From: Tatlockia sp.
GTDB taxonomy: Bacteria > Pseudomonadota > Gammaproteobacteria > Legionellales > Legionellaceae
NCBI GenBank assembly: GCA_013697955.1
Contig: JACCVV010000067.1
Span: forward strand, 1 to 64,000
DNA length: 64,000 bases
Direction of reading: 5' to 3'
In this document: one piece after another, positions 1 through 9,783 of the stretch
Layout: each line of letters opens with the position of its first letter
Numbering within the stretch: position 1 is the stretch's first letter
Made by a program: the position numbers and the translations under genes
Notes under the pieces: model-generated
What the model was told of the DNA's origin: nothing
Databases searched by the model: none
Seen by the model: only the letters and a program-made list of their open reading frames with translations

Positions 1-126
1 ACTTCTACCACTGTTTCTTCTCCTAACATATCGGTTTCCAGCTTTGGGGCCTTCTTCCAACTTTAGTCAACAGTGGATCATTTTTCAGTTGCAGCTAGTG
101 GGTCATTTTTACATTGCCGTTAACAA
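1..126. mobile_element. Possible end of an IS21-family insertion sequence (partial)
   Basis: Two direct copies of a 14-base word, AGTGGATCATTTTT at 72-85 and AGTGGGTCATTTTT at 97-110, lie 25 bases apart and are followed by ACATTGCCGTTAACA. Repeated terminal words of this style are characteristic of IS21-family ends, which carry several copies of the outer repeat. No istA or istB reading frame is visible; the 66 bases to the left read open on the plus strand to a TAG at 64-66, but the residues are not recognisable. This may be the edge of an element lying mostly outside the window, or an old remnant. Confidence 0.3.
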
Positions 127-516
127 AAGTCCGACTTGCTTTTGAAAGTGGGCTTACTCTACCCACCTAAAGAAACTGATCTAGATTTTTTTTATTAACT
201 TCAAAATAAAATAGTAGCAAGCAATAATCATTCTTATAAAACAGAGTATAGGTGTTTGTAGCTTAGATGGTTAATACTAAAGAGCGACACTTAAATGTCT
301 AGTGGGTATTCGATTAACCTTTATTTAACCTATCAGTACTAGAAGCGGTTAATAAAAAAAACTTTTAATTATATAGAATTCTTTTTATCCACGAAATTGG
401 AATTAGAGTTGATTAATCTTTAGATCTAGAGCTTATAAATTAGGGTTTCTTAAATTCCAATAAAAATTTAGAAGTTAAGAAGACCCTAACCAATGCATTA
501 ATTAAAAAACAATATC
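127..516. other. AT-rich intergenic stretch, nothing assigned
   Basis: About 390 bases of very AT-rich sequence between the possible IS end and the small Gln/Gly-rich gene. I see no reading frame with a ribosome binding site and no clear terminator. A segment around 252-320 looks superficially tRNA-like but does not fold properly, so it is not called. Confidence 0.4.
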
Positions 517-702
517 TTATCGTTGTGGTTTTTGATTTTGACCTTGGCTTTGTTTGTCATGGCCTTGGTTTTGTCTGTCATGGCCTTGACCTTGTTTATT
601 TTGACCTTGTTGACCTTGGCCTTGTTTATCTTGACCTTGACGGCCTTGACCTTGTTGATTTTGACTTTGTGGGTTTTGATTTGGTCGATTTGTATTGTCC
701 AT
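517..702 (-). CDS. Small Gln/Gly-rich repeat protein
   Basis: A 61-residue, very hydrophilic protein made almost wholly of Gln, Gly, Asn, Lys, Asp and Arg. After an Asn/Pro-rich start it consists of degenerate repeats on the pattern KQGQGQQGQN and KQGQGHDRQN. It has no signal peptide or membrane segment and is probably disordered. A good Shine-Dalgarno (ACGGAGAG, about 8 bases before the ATG) supports real translation. The repeats are also visible in the DNA as degenerate units built on CCTTGGCCTTG, so length is likely to vary between strains. The leucine-rich frame on the opposite strand is a by-product of these repeats. Function unknown. Confidence 0.55.
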   Translation of the reverse strand: MDNTNRPNQNPQSQNQQGQGRQGQDKQGQGQQGQNKQGQGHDRQNQGHDKQSQGQNQKPQR

Positions 703-893
703 AATATACTCTCCGTTAGTTTATGTAGCCTTTAAGGAATAGTTCATATTCTTAAAAAAAGCAAATATTGGAAAGCTTTGATATATTTTAGTATTTTTTC
801 AATTTGATTCAGGTTAATTAACGTGGAATTAAACGTTTGAATACATGAAAGAACCGTCCAAGGTGCAAATTATGGATGGTTTTAAGACAAATT

Positions 894-929
894 AAAAAAA
901 TGAAGCAATCTACAGAAAGATTGCTTCAT
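894..929 (-). terminator. Rho-independent terminator of the DUF4142 lipoprotein gene
   Basis: A perfect 12-bp stem (900-911 with 918-929, arm ATGAAGCAATCT) closes a 6-base loop and, read on the minus strand, runs straight into seven Us. It lies 14 bases beyond the stop codon of the gene ending at 943. Confidence 0.9.
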
Positions 930-942
930 TTGAAAGATTAAA

Positions 943-1509
943 TTAACGGCCTATTTGAGCTTGAATTGCTTGAGCTTTTTGTAAATGCATAACAACATGG
1001 CCTCTTAAAGTCACTAACTCTCTTTTTACTAAAGGATTGATAGCAACTGGCATTAATTTGTTGTCAATAACATGTAAAGCTTCTGAATGGCCTTTCACCA
1101 TTTCAGCAATATAAGCTCTGTCAAACTTAGCATTGTTTAAATGTCTCAATTTTACCATTGTGTGGTGGCCTTTAGCATGCAGCATTCGGGCTACTTCACC
1201 TTTAGCTGGTACGACATTCAGTCTTTGGCTAATTCCTTGAACCATTTGAAGGTCTTGAGTATGTTGAGTATAGAGGTAAGTTGCGAAATTTCTTACTTCA
1301 GGATTTACTGCTTTCTTTTGCGCTAAGGCTGAGGCAGATATTTCATTTTTATCAATTGCCATGACCGCGGCTAATACTCTAGCGTCTGTTTCCGTTTGAA
1401 CTGAGGTGTAATTGACTGGAGGAGCATAATCTGCGCGAGAATTAAAACCACAACCAGAAACGAGAACTGCAGCACCTATCACTAATGAAGATAAAATTTT
1501 CAATTTCAT
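943..1509 (-). CDS. DUF4142-family lipoprotein
   Basis: A 188-residue exported protein. The N-terminus is a lipoprotein signal with lipobox LVSGC, predicting lipidation at Cys20. The mature part is helical. Segments such as VMAIDKNEISASALAQKK and VRNFATYLYTQHTQDLQM match the DUF4142 style, a ferritin-like four-helix domain of unknown function, but without strong metal-ligand conservation that I can see. It is a single gene with its own strong terminator. A periplasmic or outer-membrane location is inferred from the lipobox; residue +2 is Gly, so there is no Asp inner-membrane retention signal. Confidence 0.75.
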   Translation of the reverse strand: MKLKILSSLVIGAAVLVSGCGFNSRADYAPPVNYTSVQTETDARVLAAVMAIDKNEISASALAQKKAVNPEVRNFATYLYTQHTQDLQMVQGISQRLNVVPAKGEVARMLHAKGHHTMVKLRHLNNAKFDRAYIAEMVKGHSEALHVIDNKLMPVAINPLVKRELVTLRGHVVMHLQKAQAIQAQIGR

Positions 1510-1595
1510 AACATTTCCTTATGGATTATTTTGGGACGAGAACTTCCTGATATTTCACCAAGAATAGCAAAATGTCAATAGAACAATATTTTAAA

Positions 1596-3776
1596 TCAAT
1601 TGGGGGATAGATCACAGCGTCCTATCCCATTTGAACTCCAGCGTGCATTAATTGTCCTTACATTCATGCAATTCAGATCTATGCACAAATTTCTGGCTGG
1701 TATTACCTGGCAGGCATTTGCCAAGTTATCTCCAAAATAGGAAATTGATATGCCTTTTGCACCTTTAGGTAGTGTGACAAAGCCTTCTCGTTGGGTTGTT
1801 ATAACTGAAGTTAACCAATTAGTATCCGAACCATCCAAATTGTATTTTATCGTTAAACGATGAAATGGCCCTAAATCGCCTGCACTAAAATGAGCAACGA
1901 CGGTTTTAGTCAGAGCTCCTTCTGCTAATTCAAGATCTGAATTTAAAATATTAACCGTTTCAGGTTTTAAATAATTTTCCCCTTCCAACTTACCACGGTA
2001 TTGAAAGGGGTTAAAATTAAAATGATTTAATATTACCCATGCCGTTGCATTGAGGCTCGCCAAGGGATTCGCATTCCAGTCAAGCGGCCTGGTAAAGCGT
2101 TTAGATGCATAAAGGTATGCTTGGCCTAGGTCAGTCGGTAAATCAATAAAATATTCCCTATCCGCTCCATTAACAAAATGTGAATCCAGATACAAATCAC
2201 TTCGCAGGTGAATAATATTTTGCTTAAGGGCATCCAAATCCTCTTTAATCCTAAGGATTTCCGTGCTATCGCCGTAAAATTCTATCAACGAATTAAGTGC
2301 ATTAATTGCGGCAGCAGTTTCTTCTGTGCTCATAAGTGCTTCAGGACGCAGGCCTAAATTATTTGAAAAACTAAGCCCCAAACCCCATAATTCACCCGCA
2401 ATTGTGTTTGAATTATTAATTGGGTCGAAATAACCAGCCCGTTCACGAACTGTTTGCCAAATTCCCAAAGCTGTCCCGCTGCCAAACCAATTATCAATGG
2501 TTTCTACACCTAAGGTAGAAATTGCCCATAAATTAGCAGTAATAGCAGTATAACTTCTTAAATCAGAAGGATTAGGACGCCAATCATCATTAGATGAGGG
2601 GCTTGGCGCTGTTCCACTGTTATAGAAAATTCGGTTCCGATAATCAAAGGCTCCATTATATAAAAAACTCAGTAAGCCATTGGTACTATACCCATTCATG
2701 GTTATTCCACCATTTAACATGATGTTGATACGCTCCAAGGCTTGGTTTACTTCAGCTGTCTGGGCAGTATTTTGTAAACTGTTTTTTACTATCTGCAAGC
2801 CTGCCAAAACTGAAAAATTATCTTCTATAACGATGTCTCTTGGCGAAATATGGCTTTGATTACCTTCCGTACCTGCAGGCGCAAAATAAAAAGCACCTAT
2901 ACCGGATTGCATCAGTGAAAAGCTGGTTAATGTATTCATTGCATTTATTAGGGCAGGTGAATTGACTGGGATGATTCCATCATTCAAAAGATATTCGGCT
3001 TGCAAGGGACCGATTAACTGAGCCCAGGCATTTTTCCCCGTCAAAGGTTTACGATCTGACCAGGTCGTTATATAGGAATAAAATTCGGGCGTTTTACCCA
3101 TGGGATCTAGTCTTGAAGCTGTGGCTTCATCAAAATCAGAGCTGATTAAATTTTGATAGCGTCCCTTAAAAAAAGGATCTTGATTATAAAAACTCGATGA
3201 AAGCCAGCGGAAAGTGAAAGCCTGAGTTTCAGCAAAAAGCGGTTGCTCGCCGTATTTAAAAGTTAGACCAGTGGCGCGGTTAGCCGGATTAGTTACATTT
3301 TCTAATTGATTGGTTATTAATTCCCTTGCTTTTGCCAAATCTAAAAAACCATTCTTCGCAGCCAAAGCCAAGGCAATTTGCCAAGTTGCCCCATGATATA
3401 TATCCGTTCCATATTTAAGTTGAGTTCGCTCAATTTGCGCTTGAGCTGATTTCCATTCCAATTCTGTACTATTCAAATCGGATAATCCACGAGCCGATAT
3501 TGCAAAAGGAGCGTTAGATATTGAATCGACAACGGCACAGGTATTTTCCCTTCTACATAAATAATCACCAAAATAGTTAGAAATATCTTCTTCATTGCCT
3601 ACATAAAAACTCAATGGAATTGATTGGCCCTTGGAATTTAGAGTCAGCATTCGGTCTGAAATTAAAAATTGAATAAGGTTGTGGATTCTGTTCGAATCAG
3701 TATTATTTTGGGCAGGTGCTAAGCCTATGGAACCTAATAAAAAAACGCTTGCGAGGAGTACCGAACACTTTCTCAT
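1596..3776 (-). CDS. Large exported protein of unknown function
   Basis: A 726-residue protein with a clear Sec signal peptide ending near LAPAQ at residue 23. The rest is rich in Trp, Tyr, Asn and Phe, with blocks like TGKNAWAQLIGPLQAEYLL, ITANLWAISTLGVETIDNWF, GELWGLGLSF and LNATAWVILNHF. Repeated helical segments with aromatic pairs recall the alpha/alpha-toroid folds of some glycosidases and lyases. This is only an impression: I see no catalytic signature. The C-terminal 100 residues (about 615-726) look beta-rich and contain several cysteines (CQVIPARNLCIDLNCMN), as expected of a disulphide-bonded exported domain. Type II secretion to the outside is possible. No operon partner is evident. 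Confidence 0.7.
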   Translation of the reverse strand: MRKCSVLLASVFLLGSIGLAPAQNNTDSNRIHNLIQFLISDRMLTLNSKGQSIPLSFYVGNEEDISNYFGDYLCRRENTCAVVDSISNAPFAISARGLSDLNSTELEWKSAQAQIERTQLKYGTDIYHGATWQIALALAAKNGFLDLAKARELITNQLENVTNPANRATGLTFKYGEQPLFAETQAFTFRWLSSSFYNQDPFFKGRYQNLISSDFDEATASRLDPMGKTPEFYSYITTWSDRKPLTGKNAWAQLIGPLQAEYLLNDGIIPVNSPALINAMNTLTSFSLMQSGIGAFYFAPAGTEGNQSHISPRDIVIEDNFSVLAGLQIVKNSLQNTAQTAEVNQALERINIMLNGGITMNGYSTNGLLSFLYNGAFDYRNRIFYNSGTAPSPSSNDDWRPNPSDLRSYTAITANLWAISTLGVETIDNWFGSGTALGIWQTVRERAGYFDPINNSNTIAGELWGLGLSFSNNLGLRPEALMSTEETAAAINALNSLIEFYGDSTEILRIKEDLDALKQNIIHLRSDLYLDSHFVNGADREYFIDLPTDLGQAYLYASKRFTRPLDWNANPLASLNATAWVILNHFNFNPFQYRGKLEGENYLKPETVNILNSDLELAEGALTKTVVAHFSAGDLGPFHRLTIKYNLDGSDTNWLTSVITTQREGFVTLPKGAKGISISYFGDNLANACQVIPARNLCIDLNCMNVRTINARWSSNGIGRCDLSPN

Positions 3777-3829
3777 AAATTTACCCTTTTGTTTATTTAT
3801 GAGAATTTAAGTTCAAGATTTAGGCCAAT

Positions 3830-6037
3830 TTAATTGATCTGTCGTCTGGCTTCCAATACATTTGGTATTTTTTCAAGCTTGTTAAGTAAGCGAGAAAGGC
3901 TATTTAACCCGTCGATTTCTACTGACAATGTAATCAATGAAGCATTTTCCTGCTTATTAATTTGAGTCTGCAACGCGTAAACATGCGCTTTTTCATTAGA
4001 AAGAAGTGAAGTCACATCCCGCAACAGCCCGGGTCTATCGAAGGCTTTAATGGATATATCGACCACATAATGTTCTCTTGTTGAACTTCCCCAATTGACT
4101 TGTAAAAATCGTTGCCGCTTTTTTTCGCCTGCATGAATAATATTAGGACAATCTTGCCGATGAACAGAAACGCCTCGTCCCAAGGTAATGTAACCAACCA
4201 CCTCATCTCCGGGCACAGGTTGGCAGCATCTTGCCATATGAGTTAAAAGATTACCTACGCCTTCTATGCGTAAATCACTGCCACGAACCTCAGGTTTAAC
4301 CTGGTATTTATGACTTGGAAGGACTAGAGGAACTTCAGCCTCAGCTGGGCTAAGACGACTAATAATCTGATTTAATTTGATATCCCCACGGCCGAGTGCT
4401 GCCAGCAAATCATCAAAACGTTTGAAATTCAGCGAATTTACGACTTCTTGTAAACGTTCGGTTTTAATACCTAGATTTTTTAATTCTTTATCAAGGATTT
4501 CGTGGCCTTCGCTTTTATTTTTTTCGTAATCCTGCATTTTAAACCAATGCAAAACCTTGGCTTTTGCTCGTGCTGTTTTAAGATAATTATGGTGGGGATT
4601 AATCCAGTCTCTTGAGGGCCGCGCCTCTTTACCGGTTAAAACCTCAACCTTATCTCCGGTTTTGAGAGCGTATGTTAAAGGAACGATTGAGCCATTAACT
4701 TTAGAACCACGGCAACGATGGCCGATTTGACTATGAACATGATAGGCAAAATCCAGCGGTGTTACGCCCTGTGGTAAATCAAGCACATCGCCGTCTGGCG
4801 TAAAAACATAGACTCTGTCTTCAAGAAATTCAGTTTCTATGGCTTCAGAAACGCCGCGAGAGGTTGCCATTTCTTTATGCCAAGCCAATACATCACGAAG
4901 CCATTCGATTTTTCGTTCATGGCTTTCTTTTGGTTTGGTCGCTCCTTCCTTATATTTCCAGTGAGCAGCCACTCCCATTTCAGCTAGATCATGCATTAGA
5001 AAGGTTCGAATTTGCACTTCAAAGACTCGCCCTTGTGGTCCTTCAACAGCTGTATGAAGGGACTGATAGCCGTTTGATTTAGGATTGATTATATAATCAT
5101 CATATTCCGCAGGAATTTGCTGCCATAAGGAATGAACCATTCCAAGTACTTGATAACATTGTTCACTGGTTTCTACTAAAATGCGTACGGCGGTGGCATC
5201 ATAAATTTCATCTAGGGAAACATTTTTACGTTTCATTTTTTTGTAAATACTGTGGATATGTTTTGAACGGCCATAAACTGCGAAATGATGGATCCCGGCT
5301 GCACTTATTTGTTTGTTAAGTTCATCGACAATAAAATTCACGTAGCTATCACGTTCCAGACGCTTGGATTTTAAACCCTTGGCAATGGATTTATAATCTT
5401 CAGGATGCAAATGGCGAAAAGCCAGATCTTCCATTTCCCATTTGATAGCTCCAATCCCTAGTCGATTTGCCAAAGGCGCATAAATTTCCATCGCTTCTGT
5501 TGCAATTTGCTTGCGCAGGGATTCTGGTAATTCGGAGGAAGCGCGTAAAACACAAAGCCGCTCGGCTAACTTAATAAGAACAACTCGCACGTCATCGACC
5601 ATTGCCAACAACATTTTGCGGACATTATCTATTTGGTGTCTATTTTGGGGATAGCGATTGAGGGCTTGCAAATTATGCATAGCACTCATTTTTTCTATAC
5701 CTATAACCAATTTTGCTATATTTGGGCCAAGTTGTTCTTCTACATCATCCAGGGATAATTCTGCGTAGTGAACGTTTTCAAAGATAATTGCTGCGGTTAG
5801 TGTTTCCTGGTCAACTTCAAGATCAGCCAGGACATCGGCCATAACCAAACCCTGTTGCAGACAGGAAATACCAGTCTCAGTGGGATGATCGCCACCAGCT
5901 AACTGGCTTAAAGTGCAGGCATTGCGGATGAGATCCAAATCCTGAAAATATCCCTTGGCTCCCAATTGGTGCAGCCATTGCTCAACATCGATACCGTTTT
6001 CAGTTAACCAGGGAGTATGCTCTTTGACTTTAACCAT
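3830..6037 (-). CDS. relA: GTP pyrophosphokinase RelA
   Basis: Makes (p)ppGpp from ATP and GTP/GDP on starved ribosomes. The order is the usual one: inactive HD-like domain, synthetase ([18 protein letters not shown] and [22 protein letters not shown]), TGS ([15 protein letters not shown]), Cys-containing segment ([16 protein letters not shown]) and C-terminal ACT domain. Around residues 86-90 the hydrolase HDxxED signature is replaced by FENVH, which identifies RelA rather than SpoT. I start at ATG 6037 (AAAGGA upstream, protein begins [10 protein letters not shown], 735 aa). The longer frame would add 13 residues inside rlmD. The start overlaps the rlmD stop by 8 bases, so translation is probably coupled. 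Confidence 0.95.
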   Translation of the reverse strand: MVKVKEHTPWLTENGIDVEQWLHQLGAKGYFQDLDLIRNACTLSQLAGGDHPTETGISCLQQGLVMADVLADLEVDQETLTAAIIFENVHYAELSLDDVEEQLGPNIAKLVIGIEKMSAMHNLQALNRYPQNRHQIDNVRKMLLAMVDDVRVVLIKLAERLCVLRASSELPESLRKQIATEAMEIYAPLANRLGIGAIKWEMEDLAFRHLHPEDYKSIAKGLKSKRLERDSYVNFIVDELNKQISAAGIHHFAVYGRSKHIHSIYKKMKRKNVSLDEIYDATAVRILVETSEQCYQVLGMVHSLWQQIPAEYDDYIINPKSNGYQSLHTAVEGPQGRVFEVQIRTFLMHDLAEMGVAAHWKYKEGATKPKESHERKIEWLRDVLAWHKEMATSRGVSEAIETEFLEDRVYVFTPDGDVLDLPQGVTPLDFAYHVHSQIGHRCRGSKVNGSIVPLTYALKTGDKVEVLTGKEARPSRDWINPHHNYLKTARAKAKVLHWFKMQDYEKNKSEGHEILDKELKNLGIKTERLQEVVNSLNFKRFDDLLAALGRGDIKLNQIISRLSPAEAEVPLVLPSHKYQVKPEVRGSDLRIEGVGNLLTHMARCCQPVPGDEVVGYITLGRGVSVHRQDCPNIIHAGEKKRQRFLQVNWGSSTREHYVVDISIKAFDRPGLLRDVTSLLSNEKAHVYALQTQINKQENASLITLSVEIDGLNSLSRLLNKLEKIPNVLEARRQIN

Positions 6038-7376
6038 CCGATTTATCCTTTTCAAATAAAGCGATCGATTCAACATGGGCTGTGTGGGGAAACATATCCA
6101 TAACGCCAGCTGCCCGGAGTCGATATCCCTTCTGATTAACTAAAATGTCGCTATCTCTTGCGAGAGTTGCAGGATTGCAGGAAACATAAACTATGAGTTC
6201 AGGGTTCAATTTTTCGATTTGCTTCACGACTTCCAGTGCTCCACAACGCGGAGGATCTATTAAAAGTTTAGTAAATTGCTCGCCTAATAACAGAGATAAA
6301 GCGGATATTTGTTCCAAATCTGCACAAATAAAATCAGCGTTATTAATCCCGTTCGCTTTTGCGTTCATTTTAGCTCTGGAAACCATCGTTTCAGAACCTT
6401 CAACGCCAATAACTTTTTTACAATGTTTGGCAATAGGTAAGGAAAAATTTCCCAGACCGCAGAATAGATCCAAAACCACATCTTCTTTAGAAAGATTCAA
6501 CAAAGCCAAAGCTTTTTCAACCATTAAACGGTTTAAGCCCGGATTAACCTGGGTGAAATCAGTTGGGTGGAATTGAAACTCAATGTTTTGCTGCGGTAAA
6601 GCATAGCTTAAAAATTCACTTTTACCTTCGGGATAGAAAAGGTGAACTGTATCAGGGCCTCCGGGTTGTAAAAAGAGCAGGAATTGTGTTTCCCGGCTGT
6701 AATTACGAAGTGTTTCTTTATCAGCTTCAGATAGGGGTTCGAGATTTCTAAAAATTAAAGCTAGATCCTCGTCTCCGGCTGCGACTTCAATTTGGGCTAT
6801 TGTATGCGGATTTTCTAATGATTCTAATAAACTTCGCAACGAAAGAATTTTGGTTCCAATTTTAGCATTGAGTATTGGGCATTCACTGATTTCAGCAATA
6901 TAGCGCGGATTTGATTTTTCTCTAAACCCAACTAATCCAATTCCTTTTTTAATGACAAATCGAGCACTTAAACGCGCTTTATTTCGATAATTCCAGCTAT
7001 TTGACTTCAGTGGTTCAAGAAGTCTTTCTGGCTCACAATGGCCTGTACGTTGTAGCAAATCAATCAATAACTTTTGCTTTTCCTGTATTTGTGTTTCTTC
7101 ATCCAGATGTTGCAGGGAACAGCCACCACATTGACTGTAATGTAGGCAACGAGGGTTAGCTCGCATAGGAGAGGCTTTGTGAATTTCTGTAACGCGCCCT
7201 TCAGCATAATCGCTTTTAGACCGCGTGTATTGGAAAGAGACAGTTTCACCAGGCAAAGCGCCTTCGATAAAAGTAATCTTTCCGGAAATTCGTGCGATTC
7301 CTCGACCGTCATGAGAGAATTTTTCTACTTCGGCAGTTTCAATCGTTGCAGGCATGCGTTGGCGTTTTTTTGACAT
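6030..7376 (-). CDS. rlmD: 23S rRNA (uracil(1939)-C5)-methyltransferase RlmD
   Basis: SAM-dependent methylation of U1939 in 23S rRNA (formerly RumA). It has an N-terminal TRAM domain (about residues 8-68), then the Fe-S cysteines C77, C83 and C86 in [11 protein letters not shown] plus a fourth in ISECPIL. The SAM motif is [17 protein letters not shown] and the catalytic cysteine lies in [12 protein letters not shown]. Its 448 residues are close to the E. coli length. It sits immediately upstream of relA, an arrangement also found in E. coli. The protein begins with a basic [10 protein letters not shown] stretch, normal for an RNA-binding enzyme. Confidence 0.95.
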   Translation of the reverse strand: MSKKRQRMPATIETAEVEKFSHDGRGIARISGKITFIEGALPGETVSFQYTRSKSDYAEGRVTEIHKASPMRANPRCLHYSQCGGCSLQHLDEETQIQEKQKLLIDLLQRTGHCEPERLLEPLKSNSWNYRNKARLSARFVIKKGIGLVGFREKSNPRYIAEISECPILNAKIGTKILSLRSLLESLENPHTIAQIEVAAGDEDLALIFRNLEPLSEADKETLRNYSRETQFLLFLQPGGPDTVHLFYPEGKSEFLSYALPQQNIEFQFHPTDFTQVNPGLNRLMVEKALALLNLSKEDVVLDLFCGLGNFSLPIAKHCKKVIGVEGSETMVSRAKMNAKANGINNADFICADLEQISALSLLLGEQFTKLLIDPPRCGALEVVKQIEKLNPELIVYVSCNPATLARDSDILVNQKGYRLRAAGVMDMFPHTAHVESIALFEKDKSDG

Positions 7377-7698
7377 AATTTATAACTTCATTATTGACCT
7401 AGGAAAATTCATAAGTCTGGACAGAAAATTAGGGAGGATAACACAGGCTGTTAATTGATGTCATGGGAAATGGGCTAAAGTAGCTGGGAGATGCGTTATA
7501 GATTAGACCAATATAGAATCATTATGAATTCTAGAAAAACCTATTTTTGGAGGTTTATATATTAGATTAACTCGGAAATTAATTGAGATTCTGCGCATAA
7601 AGCGCAAAATCAGATATTCGAATTCCATTAGATAGCTATGATTCACTATTAGTATTTACAAAGCGTCACATCCAATTTGTTCCAAGAAGTCTGCGAAG
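7377..7698. other. Intergenic region, no gene seen
   Basis: About 320 AT-rich bases between rlmD and rluB. There is a small TGCGC/GCGCA hairpin near 7597-7611 without a U-tract, and a minus-strand open stretch of about 40 codons with no ribosome binding site. Nothing convincing is seen; it must hold the promoter of the rlmD-relA pair. Confidence 0.5.
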
Positions 7699-8433
7699 CT
7701 AACTGTTAAGAGTTGATAAAAATGCTTCTACTTCTTTGATGGATAATTCTTTGTAATTTCCCCTCGCTAGTGAGCGAGGCATTGTTAATTTTCCATAGCG
7801 AATGCGGATTAAGCGACTGACTTCGATTCCTTGAGATTGCCATAAACGCCTCACTTCACGATTTCGTCCCTCAGTTAAAATCACGTTATACCAAGTATTG
7901 GTACCTTCCCCGCCTTTTAGTTGAATTTTTTTAAATTTTGCTATGCCATCGTCTAATTCTACCCCTTTTAGCATGGCTTTTAGGGCTTCATCTTTAACCT
8001 GACCATGAACTCTTACGGAATATTCTCGTTCCAATTCAAACTTGGGATGCATTAATCTATTCGCTAAATCACCGTTATTTGTGAAAATTAATAGTCCAGA
8101 GGTATTTATATCCAAGCGACCCACTTGTACCCAGCGACCTTGTCTTAATGGCGGTAATTTATCAAAAACAGTTCGCTGATGTTTGGGATCATTTCTGCTA
8201 GAAATTTCACCAACTGGTTTATGATAAATCATGATTCGGGTTTTCATCTGCCCTTTAAGTGGATTGGCAACAATTTGTCCTCTGACACTTAGGGTATCCT
8301 CGGCAGTTGCTCCATCACCTAATTTTGCTATTTTCCCATTTACAGCAACAAGGCCTTGTTCAATCCACCGCTCTACTTCACGTCTGGAGCCTAAACCGAG
8401 CTGGCTTAATATTTTTTGTAATCGTTCACTCAT
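7699..8433 (-). CDS. rluB: 23S rRNA pseudouridine(2605) synthase RluB
   Basis: Converts U2605 of 23S rRNA to pseudouridine. An N-terminal S4 RNA-binding domain (about residues 2-60) is followed by the RsuA/RluB/RluE-type catalytic domain. The nucleophilic aspartate is D108 in GRLDINTSGLL, and TEGRNREVRRLW is the second family motif. At 244 residues it lacks the long Lys/Arg-rich C-terminal tail of E. coli RluB. Its ATG overlaps the scpB stop by 4 bases, so it is co-translated with scpAB, a widespread neighbour relationship. Confidence 0.92.
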   Translation of the reverse strand: MSERLQKILSQLGLGSRREVERWIEQGLVAVNGKIAKLGDGATAEDTLSVRGQIVANPLKGQMKTRIMIYHKPVGEISSRNDPKHQRTVFDKLPPLRQGRWVQVGRLDINTSGLLIFTNNGDLANRLMHPKFELEREYSVRVHGQVKDEALKAMLKGVELDDGIAKFKKIQLKGGEGTNTWYNVILTEGRNREVRRLWQSQGIEVSRLIRIRYGKLTMPRSLARGNYKELSIKEVEAFLSTLNS

Positions 8434-8990
8434 TCAACACACTCTTCTGGTTCTGCTACTGGAATTAAATTTAAGCTTGCCTGCATTGCAGGCAAATCAT
8501 TAAGGTTCTTTAAATTAAAATAATCAAGAAAGGTTTTTGTTGTTGCATAAATTGCGGGTTTTCCAGGTACATCACGATGGCCTGCAATTCGGATCCATTC
8601 TCGTTCGATCAAGGTTTTGATAATTGCAGAGCTTACCGATACGCCGCGGAGATCTTCTATGTCAGCACGGGTAACGGGCTGTTGGTAAGCAATAATGGCT
8701 AGAGTTTCTAAAAGAGCGCGCGAGTATTTAGCCGGTTTTTCAGCATTAAAACTGGAAATCCAGGGGCTAAATTCTGCTTTTGTTTGCACACAAAAACCGG
8801 ATGCTAGTTCTTTTAATTCAACTGCCCTATTTTCATAATCTTTTGCCAATTCATTTAAAACCTTTCGCAATTGATCACGACCAGGCTTTTGCCAAACCTC
8901 AAATACAGATTCAATTTGATCTAACGATATAGGTTCAGATGCATTCATTAATAAAGCTTCAAGTATTAACTTAAGATCGAAATCATTCAT
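8430..8990 (-). CDS. scpB: Segregation and condensation protein ScpB
   Basis: The winged-helix kleisin partner of the SMC-ScpAB chromosome condensation complex. Typical blocks are LILEALLMNASEPIS near the start, YSRALLETLAIIAYQQPVTRADIEDLRGV, and the closing winged helix RIAGHRDVPGKPAIYATTKTFLDYF. I start at ATG 8990 (MNDFDLKLILEALL, 186 aa), the usual ScpB N-terminus, rather than 10 codons earlier inside scpA. The start overlaps the scpA stop by 8 bases. The C-terminus ends in an acidic EPEECVE, close to rluB. Confidence 0.92.
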   Translation of the reverse strand: MNDFDLKLILEALLMNASEPISLDQIESVFEVWQKPGRDQLRKVLNELAKDYENRAVELKELASGFCVQTKAEFSPWISSFNAEKPAKYSRALLETLAIIAYQQPVTRADIEDLRGVSVSSAIIKTLIEREWIRIAGHRDVPGKPAIYATTKTFLDYFNLKNLNDLPAMQASLNLIPVAEPEECVE

Positions 8991-9783
8991 GTTGAACCGC
9001 CTGCAAATGAATTGCAGCATAAGGATTGGTTTGGGTAATAATTAACAATGATTGCCTGGCAAGTTCCAAAACAGCTAACAAGGTTACTGTTAATCCCATT
9101 CGCCCTTCAGCATGGATCAATAATTGGTTAAAACTTAGCGTTCTATTATTGGATAACCTATCTAATACCGCAGTCATCCGTTCTCTAACAGATAAAGTCT
9201 CTCGGGCTATTTGGTGATGAATTAAATGACTTTGACGCGTAACGAGATCGCGCATTGCCTGGGTTAAATCTAATAATTCAACATCGGGATAACTAATTAA
9301 TTGCTTTATTTTATCGCAGGCTATAGAAAATCGAAAAACATCCCGTTCAGCCCTTGGTAAACTATCCAATAAATCCGCAGCTGTTTTAATTTGCTCATAA
9401 GCCTGCAATTTTCTGATTAGTTCGAGTCTGGGATCGTCTTCAATTTGCTCATTTTGGCAAGTGCTAGGAGGCAATAACATCCGTGATTTGATTTCAGCAA
9501 GCATCGCTGCCATTACGAGATAATCAGCGGCCAATTCCAGGCGTTGTTCTTCCATCAGATGAATATAGTGCATGTATTGTTGGGTAATATGGGCGATAGG
9601 TATGTTAAGAATATCGATATTTTGACGGCGAATAAGATATAGCAATAAATCCAGGGGGCCTGAAAAAGAATCTAATAGAATTTCGAGTGCATCGGGAGGG
9701 ATAAATAAATCAGCAGGCAGATCTCTTAGCGGTTGTCCTGCAACTACCGCTAACACGGGAAAGGATTCTGCTGCAACTTCCAT
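8983..9783 (-). CDS. scpA: Segregation and condensation protein ScpA (kleisin)
   Basis: The kleisin subunit that bridges SMC heads with ScpB. The family core is plain: FSGPLDLLLYLIRRQNIDILNIPIAHITQQYM at about residues 40-71, then ELAADYLVMAAMLAEIKSRMLLP. The C-terminal winged-helix part is RMTAVLDRLSNNRTLSFNQLL. The first 30 residues are a variable extension. ATG 9783 overlaps the trpS stop as TAATG, so trpS-scpA-scpB-rluB read as one coupled operon. Confidence 0.92.
   Translation of the reverse strand: MEVAAESFPVLAVVAGQPLRDLPADLFIPPDALEILLDSFSGPLDLLLYLIRRQNIDILNIPIAHITQQYMHYIHLMEEQRLELAADYLVMAAMLAEIKSRMLLPPSTCQNEQIEDDPRLELIRKLQAYEQIKTAADLLDSLPRAERDVFRFSIACDKIKQLISYPDVELLDLTQAMRDLVTRQSHLIHHQIARETLSVRERMTAVLDRLSNNRTLSFNQLLIHAEGRMGLTVTLLAVLELARQSLLIITQTNPYAAIHLQAVQHE

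Noticed and set aside
252-322. tRNA-like stretch (GTAGCTTAGATGGTTAATAC, later GTGGGTATTCGATTAACC)
   Set aside because: The D-arm and T-arm words look suggestive, but the acceptor ends do not pair and no 5-bp anticodon stem with a 7-base loop can be formed.
523-735. Leucine-rich 70-residue open frame on the plus strand
   Set aside because: It is the antisense image of the Gln/Gly repeat gene; periodic DNA keeps several frames open. It has no ribosome site.
851-882. CCGTCCA/TGGATGG hairpin
   Set aside because: A 7-bp stem with a G-T pair, a long loop and no proper U-tract on either strand; the real terminator lies next to it.
7440-7660. Minus-strand open stretch of about 40 codons between rlmD and rluB
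   Set aside because: No ribosome binding site, no family resemblance, and expected by chance in DNA this AT-rich.
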